Assembly (NCBI RefSeq): GCF_021249345.1
Contig: NZ_CP089588.1
Span: forward strand, 2,108,001-2,172,000
Direction of reading: 5' to 3'
DNA: 64,000 nt
Source of the DNA: Halobacterium wangiae
Lineage (GTDB): Archaea > Halobacteriota > Halobacteria > Halobacteriales > Halobacteriaceae
The translations under genes and the position numbers were made by a program. Under the pieces are notes generated by a model. It saw nothing but the letters and a program-made list of their open reading frames with translations. It was not told the origin of the DNA and ran no database searches. This document shows, piece after piece, positions 45,314 through 53,793 of the stretch (its first letter is position 1; every line of letters begins with the position of its first letter).

Positions 45314-45664
45314 TCAGTTGTCCGCGACGATGCCGCTGACGCGCTCCTTGCGCTCCTCGTCGACGAGGAACTTCGAGAGCGCCCACTCCAGGTCGTCGAC
45401 GACTGCCTCGAAGCCGTCGTCCGTGAGTGCGTACTCGTTGGTGCGCTTGTCGAGTTCGGACTTCTCGACGAGCCCCTTGTTGACGAGGTCGTCGAGGTTC
45501 GGGTAGAGTCGTCCGTGGTTGACCTCCTGCCCGTAGTACTCCTCGAGCTCTCGTTTGATGGCGAGCCCGTAGCGGGCTTCCTCGGCGAGAACGGTCAGGA
45601 TGTTCTTCTGGAACGCAGTCAGGTCCCGCACGTCTGTGCGCGTGGCGGGTTGTGCCTCTGACAT
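45314..45664 (-). CDS. PadR-family transcription regulator
   Basis: This 116-residue winged-helix protein has the body LTAFQKNILTVLAEEARYGLAIKRELEEYYGQEVNHGRLYPNLDDLVNKGLVEKSELDKRTNEYALTDDGFEAV, the PadR DNA-binding domain with the conserved Y-G and G-R-L-Y-P-x-L-D-D-L. The C-terminal helix (about 90-110) is the dimerisation part. ATG 45664 is preferred because a TATA box sits 27 nt upstream. It is divergent from the pyrophosphatase gene, whose promoter it may overlap. Confidence 0.88.
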   Translation of the reverse strand: MSEAQPATRTDVRDLTAFQKNILTVLAEEARYGLAIKRELEEYYGQEVNHGRLYPNLDDLVNKGLVEKSELDKRTNEYALTDDGFEAVVDDLEWALSKFLVDEERKERVSGIVADN

Positions 45665-45686
45665 ACCAACGCAAATGTCACCCATC

Positions 45687-45695
45687 TATTTAAAC
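45687..45695 (-). promoter_or_regulatory. TATA box of the padR-type gene
   Basis: GTTTAAATA on the minus strand is centred 27 nt before ATG 45664, giving a leaderless mRNA. It lies in the 113-bp intergenic region shared with the divergent pyrophosphatase gene. Confidence 0.55.
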
Positions 45696-45777
45696 ACTTC
45701 TCAATCAGTAGCGGGTTCTCCGTTTCGGACCGCAATACGAAAGCTCTTTTTCCGCCGGGGGTGCACCTGCGAACGCT

Positions 45778-46311
45778 ATGACGAACCTCTGGGAAGACCT
45801 CGAGACGGGGCCCGACGCACCCGACGTCATCTACGCGGTCGTCGAGTGTCTGAAAGGCGAGCGCAACAAGTACGAGTACGACAAGGACGTCCCCGGCGTG
45901 GTGCTGGACCGCGTCCTCCACAGCAACGTCCACTACCCCTCGGACTACGGGTTCATCCCGCAGTCATACTACGACGACGAGGACCCCTTCGACGTGCTCG
46001 TGCTCGTCGAGGACCAGACGTTCCCGGGCTGTGTCATCGAGGCCCGTCCGGTCGCACTGATGAAGATGGACGACGACGGCGAGCAGGACGACAAGGTCAT
46101 CGCGGTGCCCGAGGAGGACCCCCGCTACGACCACATCCAGGACCTCGCGGACATCCCCCAGCAGACCCTCGACGAGATCGAGGAGTTCTTCGAGACGTAC
46201 AAGAATCTCGAACCGGGCAAGCAGGTCGAGACCCAGGGGTTCGAGGACGCGGCGGCCGCCAAGGACGCCATCGAACACGCCCAGGACCTCTACTCCGAGC
46301 ACTTCGGGTAA
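45778..46311 (+). CDS. ppa: inorganic pyrophosphatase (family I)
   Basis: This 177-residue soluble pyrophosphatase hydrolyses PPi to phosphate in the cytoplasm. The active-site blocks are KGERNKYEYDKD, HYPSDYGFIPQSYYDDEDPFDVLVL with the D-x-x-D-P-x-D metal-binding motif, and DDKVIAVPEEDPRY. Length and order are standard. The C-terminal helix (DAAAAKDAIEHAQDLYSEHF) is usual for archaeal hexamers. Its promoter faces the PadR regulator gene. Confidence 0.95.
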   Translation: MTNLWEDLETGPDAPDVIYAVVECLKGERNKYEYDKDVPGVVLDRVLHSNVHYPSDYGFIPQSYYDDEDPFDVLVLVEDQTFPGCVIEARPVALMKMDDDGEQDDKVIAVPEEDPRYDHIQDLADIPQQTLDEIEEFFETYKNLEPGKQVETQGFEDAAAAKDAIEHAQDLYSEHFG

Positions 46312-46416
46312 CCCGGCAGTCGGACGCCCGATTACCGCGGCGAATGGTCCGGAGCGGCCCCATGTGTTATGCGCATGGGTAATTACTTCCGGGTGTCTCC
46401 CCTACCTCCTCCCGTG

Positions 46417-46536
46417 ATGGCTGCCAACCGGTCCGAACCCACCCGCGCCGACTTCGGCATGCACCACGTCACCGTCGTCCCGACGAACTTCGACTCCGAC
46501 GACGAGGACGAACTCCCTCGACGGTCCTCCCGATAG
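46417..46536 (+). CDS. small haloarchaeal protein (VTVVPTNFD type)
   Basis: This 39-residue frame reads MAANRSEPTRADFG followed by MHHVTVVPTNFDSDDEDELPRRSSR. The VTVVPTNFD segment resembles short proteins I associate with haloarchaea, with an acidic low-complexity end. A GTG lies one codon upstream. Nothing about function can be inferred. It occupies the gap between the pyrophosphatase and DHH genes and is the only coding-like stretch there. Confidence 0.5.
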   Translation: MAANRSEPTRADFGMHHVTVVPTNFDSDDEDELPRRSSR

Positions 46537-46696
46537 GCACACGCCCGCCACTCGTTACTCCGTAGTCCCGACACGCTCGGTAGCCAGGGGCTGCCGATTC
46601 ACTTCGTTCACCGCTCGCTCGTTCCGAGACACTTCGCTGTGCTCAGCGTCTCGTGCGGGACAAGGTTCTTAACCGTCCGCAGTGACTCTCGGTCAC
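46537..46696. other. gap with palindromic sequence
   Basis: It includes CGAGAC...GTCTCG (46625-46630 with 46648-46653) and repeated TTCGCT/TTCGTT motifs like those in the other intergenic palindromes. No gene is seen. Confidence 0.4.
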
Positions 46697-47806
46697 ATGC
46701 TCTCCGAGGTCGGCTCGGCTCCGCTACCCACCATCGCGTTCGTCGCCATCACCCTGATCGCCGGGGGTGCGGGGGTGTACGCCGTCAGCTCCGTCCTTCG
46801 CCGCCGTCGCGCAGACGCCCGAAGCGAGGACTTCGAACAGCTCCGGGACACCATCGCGGGACTCGAATCGGTTGCCCTCGTTGTCCCCGAGAATCCGAGT
46901 GTAGACGCGCTCGCTGCCGCTATCGGCCTCCGCGAGCTCTGCAAGGAGTGGGGCGTCTCGGCGCGCGTCTTCGCCGAGGGACGGGTGACTAGCGACGACG
47001 CGAAGGCCTTCTGTAACCTGTTCAACCTCACACTCGACGTCGCCGACGACCCGCTCGACGACTACGACGGCGCAGTCGCGGTCGGCGGCGGCGGCACCGT
47101 CCCCTCGTTCGCCAATCGGCCGCCGGTCGTCGCGGTGGTGCGCCACCGCCCCGCGGCCGTCGACCACCCGCTCGTCATCGCCGGCAACGACGCCGGCGCC
47201 ACCTCCACGATCGTCGCGCGGTTCATCGAGCGCGCCGACCGCACGCCCGAACAGGACGTCGCGACCGCGCTCCTCTACGGCATCCGCGCGGGTACCCGGG
47301 AGTTCCGCCGGGTCCGCTCCCGCGAGGACTTCCAGGCAGCTAGCTTCCTCCAGGAGTTCGCCGACCAGGGGACCATCGACGCGCTCCGTGCGCCCGGCAT
47401 GAGCGGCGAGACGTTCGACGTCATCGGCGAGGCGATCGCCAACCGCGAGCGCCGCGCGAGTTTCGCCGTCACGAACGTCGGCAGCGTGCCCGCCGTCAGC
47501 TCCCTCGAGGAAGCCGCAGACACGCTGCTCCGTCTCGACGGGGTCTCCTCGGCGGCGGCGTTCGGCGTCCACGAGGACACCGTCGTCACCGCCTGCCGCG
47601 CGGAGGACGTCCGCACCAGCGCGCTCGACGTGCTCTCGACGGCGTTCGACCAGACGGAGGCGCTGGGCGGCGACGCCGATGCCGCGACCGCTCGCGTGCC
47701 GCTGGGACTGTTCAGTCGCGTGAGCGCCGAACAGCAGCCCACCCTCGACGAACTCATCGACGCGAGCACCCGGAAGGCGCTGTTCGCGTCCTTCGAGCAG
47801 GCCTGA
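46697..47806 (+). CDS. membrane-anchored DHH-type phosphoesterase-like protein
   Basis: This 369-residue protein has one N-terminal helix (PLPTIAFVAITLIAGGAGVYAVSSVL) ending in RRRR, so the rest should be cytoplasmic. The body has the DHH layout: PENPSVDALAAAIGLREL, DYDGAVAVGGGGTV, AAVDHPLVIAGNDAGATSTIVARFIE, then AGTREFRRV. The DHH triad is altered (VDH), as in many archaeal paralogues, so metal-dependent hydrolysis of a nucleotide or nano-RNA is possible but unproven. ATG 46697 starts next to the helix; a GTG at 46682 is the alternative. Confidence 0.75.
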   Translation: MLSEVGSAPLPTIAFVAITLIAGGAGVYAVSSVLRRRRADARSEDFEQLRDTIAGLESVALVVPENPSVDALAAAIGLRELCKEWGVSARVFAEGRVTSDDAKAFCNLFNLTLDVADDPLDDYDGAVAVGGGGTVPSFANRPPVVAVVRHRPAAVDHPLVIAGNDAGATSTIVARFIERADRTPEQDVATALLYGIRAGTREFRRVRSREDFQAASFLQEFADQGTIDALRAPGMSGETFDVIGEAIANRERRASFAVTNVGSVPAVSSLEEAADTLLRLDGVSSAAAFGVHEDTVVTACRAEDVRTSALDVLSTAFDQTEALGGDADAATARVPLGLFSRVSAEQQPTLDELIDASTRKALFASFEQA

Positions 47807-47871
47807 CCGGGTAGCGACCTATCTGGCCGCCAAGACCAACGCTTTAGTGCGACAACGGCGAGTCGGGAGGT

Positions 47872-49230
47872 ATGGGTCTGTTCGACCGACTCCGCGGGAG
47901 TGACGACGCGCGGGTCGCCTTCGTCGGTATCGACGGCGTCCCGTACAGCCTCGTCCGCGCCGAACCCGAGACGTTCCCGAACCTCCACGACGTGCTCGAC
48001 GAGGGGTCCGGCGGTGCCATCGACAGCATCGTGCCCCCCGAGTCCAGCGCGTGCTGGCCGTCGCTGACCACCGGCGTCAACCCCGGTGAGACGGGCGTAT
48101 ACGGGTTCCAGGACCGCGAAGTCGGCAGCTACGAGACGTACGTGCCGATGGGCCGCGACGTGCAGGCGACCCGACTCTGGGACCGCGTCACCGACGCCGG
48201 CCGGGACGCCACCGTCCTGAACGTCCCCGTGACGTTCCCGCCCCAGCGCGACATCCAGCGCATGGTCTCCGGGTTCCTCTCCCCGGACATCGAGAAGGCC
48301 TCCCACCCCGAGGACGTCGCGACCTACCTGGAGTCCATCGACTACCGCATCGACACGAACGCGAAACTCGGCCACGACGACGACAAGACGGAGTTCCTCG
48401 AGAACGCCCACGAGACCATCGACGCCCGCCAGGAGGCGTTCCTGCACTACGTCGAGGAGGACGACTGGGACCTCTTCTTCGGCGTGTTCATGACGACGGA
48501 CCGCGTCAACCACTTCCTCTTCGACGACTACGAGCGCGACGGCGAGTACTACGAGGAGTTCCTCGAGTTCTACGCGAAGGTCGACCGTTACATCGGCGAA
48601 CTCCGCGATGCGCTTCCCGAGGACGTCACCCTCGTCGTCGCCTCCGACCACGGGTTCACTAGCGAGGACTACGAAGTCCACCTGAACGCGTGGCTCGAGG
48701 AGGAGGGGTGGCTCTCCTACGAGGACGACGACCACGAGAGCCTCGACGACATCGACGACGATACGAAGGCGTACTCGTTCATCCCCGGCCGGTTCTACAT
48801 CAACCTCGAGGACCGCGAACCCCGCGGGAGCGTCGCCCCCGAGGAGTACGAGTCGGTCCGCGCGGAACTGAAGGAGAAACTCGAATCCCTAGAGGGCCCG
48901 GACGGCGAGCAGGTCGTCGACCGCGTCGTCGAGGGCGAGGACGTCTTCGACGGGGCGCACGACGAGATCGCGCCGGACCTCGTCGCCATCCCGAACCACG
49001 GCTTCGACCTGAAGGCCGGCTTCAAGGGCAGCGAGGACGTGTTCAGCGTCGGCCCGCGGACGGGCATGCACTCCTTCGAGAACGCGACGCTCGTCGCCGA
49101 CGACCCGGACGTCGAGGTGCCTGAGGGGACGGACCTCTACGACATCGCGCCGACTCTCCTCGACCTGCTCGACGTGCAGTACGACAAGCGCGAGTTCGAC
49201 GGCGCGAGTCTCGTGCAGGCCGACGACTGA
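47872..49230 (+). CDS. alkaline-phosphatase-superfamily phosphodiesterase
   Basis: This 452-residue metal-dependent hydrolase resembles nucleotide pyrophosphatase/phosphodiesterases. It has VAFVGIDGVPYSLV (metal Asp), PPESSACWPSLTTGVNPGETGVYGF (nucleophile Ser/Thr in the S-x-T region), VFMTTDRVNHFLFDDY, VASDHGFTSEDYEV (metal Asp-His) and GMHSFENATLVADD (His). There is no signal peptide, so it should work inside the cell. The substrate is unknown. Related haloarchaeal proteins lie near cell-surface glycan genes, but no such genes are adjacent here. Confidence 0.85.
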   Translation: MGLFDRLRGSDDARVAFVGIDGVPYSLVRAEPETFPNLHDVLDEGSGGAIDSIVPPESSACWPSLTTGVNPGETGVYGFQDREVGSYETYVPMGRDVQATRLWDRVTDAGRDATVLNVPVTFPPQRDIQRMVSGFLSPDIEKASHPEDVATYLESIDYRIDTNAKLGHDDDKTEFLENAHETIDARQEAFLHYVEEDDWDLFFGVFMTTDRVNHFLFDDYERDGEYYEEFLEFYAKVDRYIGELRDALPEDVTLVVASDHGFTSEDYEVHLNAWLEEEGWLSYEDDDHESLDDIDDDTKAYSFIPGRFYINLEDREPRGSVAPEEYESVRAELKEKLESLEGPDGEQVVDRVVEGEDVFDGAHDEIAPDLVAIPNHGFDLKAGFKGSEDVFSVGPRTGMHSFENATLVADDPDVEVPEGTDLYDIAPTLLDLLDVQYDKREFDGASLVQADD

Positions 49231-49270
49231 CGACGGCTTGCGGCCGCTGTTTTGCGGTTTGCTGTGGCAT

Positions 49271-49380
49271 TCGCCGAGCGTAGCGAGGCGATTCACCGCG
49301 AGCCTCCGGCTCGCGGGACGTTTTTAGTGTAGCTTTTTGCGAGGAGCGGTGCGCGAGCGCACCCGCCGGAGTAAAAAGCT
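49271..49380. repeat. intergenic palindromes between convergent genes
   Basis: CCGCGAGCC-TCC-GGCTCGCGG (49296-49316), followed by GACG and five T's, is a good plus-strand terminator candidate for the phosphodiesterase gene. A second structure has outer arms AGCTTTTT (49331-49338) and AAAAAGCT (49373-49380) around an inner GGTGCGC/GCGCACC stem. On the minus strand a T-run follows the CetZ stop within a few bases. Confidence 0.6.
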
Positions 49381-49384
49381 CCGT

Positions 49385-50458
49385 TTAGAAGAGCCCGTCC
49401 AGTTCTTCGTTCTGGAAGTCCTCCGTGACCTGCTCGCGCTCGACCTCCTCGCTGGCGGCCTTCGCGCGCTCCATGAACTGCTGGATGCGCTCGGAGCGGG
49501 CGATGCCCGAGAGGAGCACGAGGACGGCGACGTTGTCGGAGTCGATGGGGAAGTCGCCGCCGCGGACCTGCATGCTTCGGGTCTCCTCTTCGACCCACGA
49601 GCGCGCCTTCTCCACGCCTTTCCGTGGGATGCGGTCGCTCTCGCCGGCCGCGATGACGAGTGCGGCGCCGGCCTCCGTCGTCTCGGGGACGCTCATGCCC
49701 GAGAGGAGAGCTTTCCGAGTGGTGGAGGTGACGACGTTGATGTTCTCGCCGGCGTCCGGTGCGGCCTCGGCGGTGGCGAACCCGAGAGCGGACATGTTGC
49801 CGGACTTGAGCGTGTTGATGACCTCGCTGGAGTCGACGACGCTCTCGCCGACGCCCTCGATACCCTCACCGGCGGCGAGGAGGATACCGATGCGGCGCGC
49901 CATGCGCTCGTTGATGGCGTCGTACGCCTCGGTGACGCTCTGGCCGGTCTGGCGCCAGGCGTCGTTGTCGACGAGGAGCGTGGAGTCGGCCTCGCGGACG
50001 AGCGTCTTCAGGGAGCGACCCGCGTTGGCCTGGTAGATGCCGCCCTCGTCGCGCCCGGGGAGGATGCCGAGTGCGTAGACGGGAACGTCGTAGACGCGCT
50101 TGAGCTCCTTCACCAGGACGGGCGCGCCGCCGGAGCCGGTGCCACCGCCGAGTCCCGCGATCACGAAGATGGCTTCTGTATGGGGGTCGACGACGCCGTC
50201 GAGGCCACCCATCACCTCGCGGATGTCGTTCTGCATGACCTCCGCGCCGAGTTCGTTGTCGGCGCCGACGCCATGGCCTTTCACGCGGTCCTGTCCGATC
50301 AACATCGTGTCGATCTCCAGTCCTTCGAGGTCCGTCTCCGCCGTGTTGATGGCGAACGCCGAACGAATCGAGTCGTAGCCCGCTCGTCGGTCTTCCGCGA
50401 GGAGGGCCTCCGTCACCTTCCCGCCGGCTTGGCCGACACCGATGAGGGCGGCTTTCAT
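49385..50458 (-). CDS. cetZ: CetZ, tubulin/FtsZ-superfamily GTPase
   Basis: This 357-residue CetZ has an N-terminal GVGQAGGKVTEALL (GTP loop), INTAETDLEGL, the T4 phosphate loop AGLGGGTGSGGAPV (101-114) and GRSLKTLVREADSTLLVDND. It lacks the C-terminal peptide of FtsZ that binds SepF/FtsA, ending ...TEDFQNEELDGLF. CetZ proteins polymerise and control haloarchaeal cell shape and motility rather than division. Which of the several CetZ groups it belongs to needs alignment. It is divergent from the next gene with 76 bp between. Confidence 0.93.
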   Translation of the reverse strand: MKAALIGVGQAGGKVTEALLAEDRRAGYDSIRSAFAINTAETDLEGLEIDTMLIGQDRVKGHGVGADNELGAEVMQNDIREVMGGLDGVVDPHTEAIFVIAGLGGGTGSGGAPVLVKELKRVYDVPVYALGILPGRDEGGIYQANAGRSLKTLVREADSTLLVDNDAWRQTGQSVTEAYDAINERMARRIGILLAAGEGIEGVGESVVDSSEVINTLKSGNMSALGFATAEAAPDAGENINVVTSTTRKALLSGMSVPETTEAGAALVIAAGESDRIPRKGVEKARSWVEEETRSMQVRGGDFPIDSDNVAVLVLLSGIARSERIQQFMERAKAASEEVEREQVTEDFQNEELDGLF

Positions 50459-50534
50459 ACGACATGCCTCACAGCGCTCCTGCATCAACGTTGCGCCCCG
50501 AGCATTAAGTACCAGAACGGGACCACCCCCGGTC

Positions 50535-51320
50535 ATGTCGGATGACGAACTCGCGGCCAGAGTGCGGACGGGCGAACGTGCACTGACGGACGACGACGTG
50601 AGCGTCGCCGACCTGTCGGACACGGCCGCGGTCCACCAGCGACTCGGTGACGTCGAGACCCGCCTGGAGGCGCTCGCTCGCTGGACGGGCCTCGACGCCC
50701 GCGCGAAAGCGGTCGCCAACGGCTCGGCTGCCCGGGCCGTCGCCGCCGAAGCCGCCCGAATCGCGGACGCCTCCGAGGTCCAGCGCGATCGACTGGCGGC
50801 GAGACTCCGCGCGGAAGCGCCGAAAATCGCCCAGCGAGGCGCGGTCCGCGTCGCGGCCGGAACGGTCTCGGACACGGTCGCGTCGACGCGGCACGTCGGT
50901 CGCATCGTCGCCGAGAACGCGCTCTCGGAGGCCGGCACCGTGACCGCCGAGCGCGCGGCGAAACGACTCGGCGCCGCCGACGTCGGGTCGGTGCCGGCCG
51001 GCCTGCCGCTGGCGCCCGTCCCCGGGTTCTGGTACGCGACGACGAACGCGTGGTCCGTCTCGATTCGCGGGGAGTGGGCACGGTTCGTCGTGCACGCGTC
51101 GGGTGGCTCGCCGGTCGGCCCCGGCAACGGTACGGCGTACGTCCGCGAGACCGAACCCGTCGCGTTCGACGTGAACGGGGACGGTAGACCGGACCGCGTC
51201 GGGCGGAACGAGCGGCTCTCCTTCGACGTCGAGGCGACCGTGGCGGTGGTCGTGCCGGCCGGGCCACGGGGGGTCGGCGACGTCGACGGTGACGCCGACG
51301 AGCAGTCCTCGGGCTGGTGA
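50535..51320 (+). CDS. conserved haloarchaeal protein, function unknown
   Basis: This 261-residue protein has an Ala/Arg/Val-rich helical first half (residues 45-150, periodic AARAVAAEAARIADASEV) and a beta-like end, WSVSIRGEWARFVVHASGG...VAFDVNGDGRPDRVGRNERLSFDVEATVAVVVPAGPRGVGDVDGDADEQSSGW. That end resembles the C-terminal part of larger haloarchaeal surface or pilin-cluster proteins (DUF7286-like in my memory), but here there is no signal peptide or helix anchor before it. The DVNGDGRPDR stretch could bind calcium. The start at ATG 50535 is supported by the conserved-looking SDDELAARVR beginning. Confidence 0.65.
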   Translation: MSDDELAARVRTGERALTDDDVSVADLSDTAAVHQRLGDVETRLEALARWTGLDARAKAVANGSAARAVAAEAARIADASEVQRDRLAARLRAEAPKIAQRGAVRVAAGTVSDTVASTRHVGRIVAENALSEAGTVTAERAAKRLGAADVGSVPAGLPLAPVPGFWYATTNAWSVSIRGEWARFVVHASGGSPVGPGNGTAYVRETEPVAFDVNGDGRPDRVGRNERLSFDVEATVAVVVPAGPRGVGDVDGDADEQSSGW

Positions 51321-51359
51321 GTCGTAGCCTCCTTGAACACGGGGTGCCTACGTGGGGGC

Positions 51360-51791
51360 GTGCTAACCGACGAAATCGCGGACCCGGACGCGGTGACCCC
51401 CGAAGAGCTGCGTGCGGAGTACCTGTCGACGCTTCGGGACGCCGTCGAGTCAGTCGGCGTGGACGCCGTCGCAGAGCAGTCCGATATCGCGACCGAGCGA
51501 CTCGACGCGCTGGTCGCGGGGGAGTCGCTGACGTTCACCCTCGAGGAGGCTGCGGCCATCCTCGGGACGAGCGACGACTGGCCGGGCGCCGAGGGCATCC
51601 TCCTCGAGGTCCGAGACCACGTGATGCTCCAGATGAGCTCCGCCGTGATGGACGTGGACGCCCTCGCGGCCGGCCTCGACGGCGACCTCGATCCCAAGGA
51701 GATACAGCAGAAGATCGAGGGGCGACAGCCGATGACGCTCGCGGAGTACGCCCGCATCTACCGGTACATCGCCAGCGAGAACCCGTACTGA
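51360..51791 (+). CDS. DUF5791-like haloarchaeal protein
   Basis: This 143-residue helical acidic protein starts at GTG 51360 (MLTDEIADPDAVTPEELRAEYLSTLRDAVESVG). The middle ERLDALVAGESLTFTLEEAAAILG looks like a helix-turn-helix pair, and the end SRAVMDVD... is helical with LAEYARIYRYIASENPY. It could be a small DNA- or protein-binding adaptor; no family function is known to me. Its stop overlaps the ATG of the epimerase gene by one base, so the two are coupled. Confidence 0.68.
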   Translation: MLTDEIADPDAVTPEELRAEYLSTLRDAVESVGVDAVAEQSDIATERLDALVAGESLTFTLEEAAAILGTSDDWPGAEGILLEVRDHVMLQMSSAVMDVDALAAGLDGDLDPKEIQQKIEGRQPMTLAEYARIYRYIASENPY

Positions 51792-52684
51792 TGGACGTCG
51801 CCGTGCTCGGCTGTGGCTACGTCGGTCTCGAACTCGGCCGTCAGCTGACGGCGGCGGGTCACGAACCCGTCGGCGTCCGGCGCTCCGCAGACGGCATCGA
51901 TTCGATTCTGGCGGCTGGCTTCGAGGCCGTCCGCGCGGACGTCACGGACGCCGACTCGCTGGCTTCGGTTCCGGACGTCGACGCCGTCGTCTTCGCGGCG
52001 AGTTCCGGGGGTCGGGGTGCCGAGGCGGCCCGCGAGGTGTACGTCGACGGACTCCGGACTGCGATCGAGCAGTTCGGATCGCGGGACGACCCGCCCGACC
52101 AGTTCGTCTACACGTCGAGTACGGGCGTCTACGGCGACTACGGCGGTGATTGGGTGGACGAGGAGACGCCACTCGACCCGACGACGGAGAAGACGGAGGT
52201 GCTCGCGGAAGCAGAGCGGGTCGCCCTCGAGGAAGGAACCGAGGCGGGGATTGACCCGACCGTCGTGCGGTTCGCGGGGCTGTACGGCCCGGACCGCTAC
52301 CGACTGACGCGCTACCTCGACGGCCCGGTCACCGAGGGCTACCTGAACATGATCCACCGCGCGGACGCCGCCGGCGTCGTGCGGTTCGCGCTCATCGACG
52401 CGGACGAGGACGTGCTGCTCGCGGTGGACGACGAACCGGTGTCGAAGTGGGCGTTCGCGGACTGGCTCGCCGACGAGTGCGGCGTAGCGTGGCCCGAGAA
52501 ACAGACCGTCGAGGAGCGCCTCGCGGCGGGCGACCTCTCGACGCCCGCAGAGCGGCGCCTGCGGACGAGCAAGCGCTGCTCGAACGCGTTGCTCCGTGAG
52601 CTGGGATACGAGTTCTCCTACCCGACGTTCCGGGAGGGCTACCGGCCGGCCGTCGAGGCGTTCCGTCGCGGGGAGTACAAGTAA
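51791..52684 (+). CDS. NAD(P)-binding epimerase/dehydratase family protein
   Basis: This 297-residue extended short-chain dehydrogenase fold has a Rossmann motif VAVLGCGYVGLELGRQLTAAGHEPVGVRRS, with Arg at the end of the second strand suggesting NADP. The FVYTSSTGVYGDYGGDWVDEETPLDP segment follows, with the usual catalytic Tyr-x-x-x-Lys replaced by LAEAERVAL, then VVRFAGLYGPDRY. Loss of the Tyr/Lys pair points to a YeeZ-like atypical member with unknown substrate. It is the second gene of a coupled pair. Confidence 0.82.
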   Translation: MDVAVLGCGYVGLELGRQLTAAGHEPVGVRRSADGIDSILAAGFEAVRADVTDADSLASVPDVDAVVFAASSGGRGAEAAREVYVDGLRTAIEQFGSRDDPPDQFVYTSSTGVYGDYGGDWVDEETPLDPTTEKTEVLAEAERVALEEGTEAGIDPTVVRFAGLYGPDRYRLTRYLDGPVTEGYLNMIHRADAAGVVRFALIDADEDVLLAVDDEPVSKWAFADWLADECGVAWPEKQTVEERLAAGDLSTPAERRLRTSKRCSNALLRELGYEFSYPTFREGYRPAVEAFRRGEYK

Positions 52685-52704
52685 GCGGCCGGGCAACGTC
52701 CGGT

Positions 52705-53793
52705 ATGGCCACCGCAGACGCGACGTTCCGGTACAAGGAGCGGTTCGGCGAGGGGATGGCGCGGACGTACTTCCGGCGCGTCGGCGACCGCGCGGTCTCC
52801 AGCGTCGGCCTCGGTACCTACCTCGGCGACCCGACCGACGACGTGGACGACGCCTACTACGAGACCGTCCGGGCGGCCGTCGAGTCCGGTTGCAATGTCG
52901 TCGACACCGCCATCAACTACCGCAACCAGCGCAGCGAGCGCGTCGTCGGGCGGGCGCTCGCGGACGCCGACGTGGACCGGGACGCCGTCTTCCTCTCCAC
53001 GAAGGGTGGCTTCGTCCCCTTCGACGGCGAGCGACCCGAGAACCCCGGCGAGTACGTCCGCTCGGAGTACGTCGACGCGGGCATCGTCGACCCCGAGGAC
53101 CTCGCCCACGGCAGCCACGCGGTCGCATCGGGGTACGTCGAGGACCAGCTCGACCGGTCGCTGCGCAACCTCGACGTCGACACCATCGACCTCTACTACG
53201 TCCACAACCCCGAGACGCAACTCGACGAGCGGCCCGCGAGCGAGCTGTACGACCAGCTCGAAGCCACCTTCGAGCGCCTGGAGCGGCGAGCGGCCGCGGG
53301 CGACATCAACCACTACGGCGTGGCGACGTGGGACGCGTTCCGCGTCCCCCGCGACCACGAGCGCTACCTCGACCTGGGCGAACTCATCTCCCGGGCGCGG
53401 GCGGCGGCGAAGGAGGTTGGGAACACGGCGACGCACCTCCGCGCGGTACAATTACCGTTCAACGTCTACATGGCCGACGCGTTCACCTGCGAGTCGCAGT
53501 CGGGACCGGAGGGTGACCAGAGCGTGCTGTGGTTCGCACACGAGGCGGGACTCAACGTGTTCACGTCCGCGAGTCTCGCGCAGGGCGAGGTGCTCCGGGG
53601 CATCCCCAACGCCGTCGACGCAGAGCTGTCCGGGGAGACGGCGGCCCAGCGCGGCCTGAACTTCGCGCGGAGCGCGCCGGGCGTCACGTCGGCGCTCGCG
53701 GGCACGACGAGCCCAGCGCACGTCCGCGAGAACGTCGCCGCGGGCTCCTTCGAGCCGCTGGGTGCGGACGCCTTCGACGCCGTCTTCGAGTAG
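52705..53793 (+). CDS. aldo/keto reductase
   Basis: This 362-residue TIM-barrel oxidoreductase has the AKR tetrad: Asp and Tyr in VVDTAINYRNQRSERVVG, Lys in FLSTKGGFVPF and His in DLYYVHNPETQL. The C-terminal NADPH-binding part reads NFARSAPGVTSALAGTTSPAHVRENV. It is larger than typical AKRs by about 40 residues, placed around LDRSLRNLD/ERLERRAAAGD. It reduces an aldehyde or ketone of unknown identity, and follows the epimerase by 20 bp. Confidence 0.88.
   Translation: MATADATFRYKERFGEGMARTYFRRVGDRAVSSVGLGTYLGDPTDDVDDAYYETVRAAVESGCNVVDTAINYRNQRSERVVGRALADADVDRDAVFLSTKGGFVPFDGERPENPGEYVRSEYVDAGIVDPEDLAHGSHAVASGYVEDQLDRSLRNLDVDTIDLYYVHNPETQLDERPASELYDQLEATFERLERRAAAGDINHYGVATWDAFRVPRDHERYLDLGELISRARAAAKEVGNTATHLRAVQLPFNVYMADAFTCESQSGPEGDQSVLWFAHEAGLNVFTSASLAQGEVLRGIPNAVDAELSGETAAQRGLNFARSAPGVTSALAGTTSPAHVRENVAAGSFEPLGADAFDAVFE

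Noticed and set aside
49331-49380. Bidirectional U-run terminator
   Set aside because: The T-run is in the 5' arm and the A-run in the 3' arm on the plus strand, the reverse of what a plus-strand terminator needs. Only the hairpin at 49296-49316 with following T's fits.
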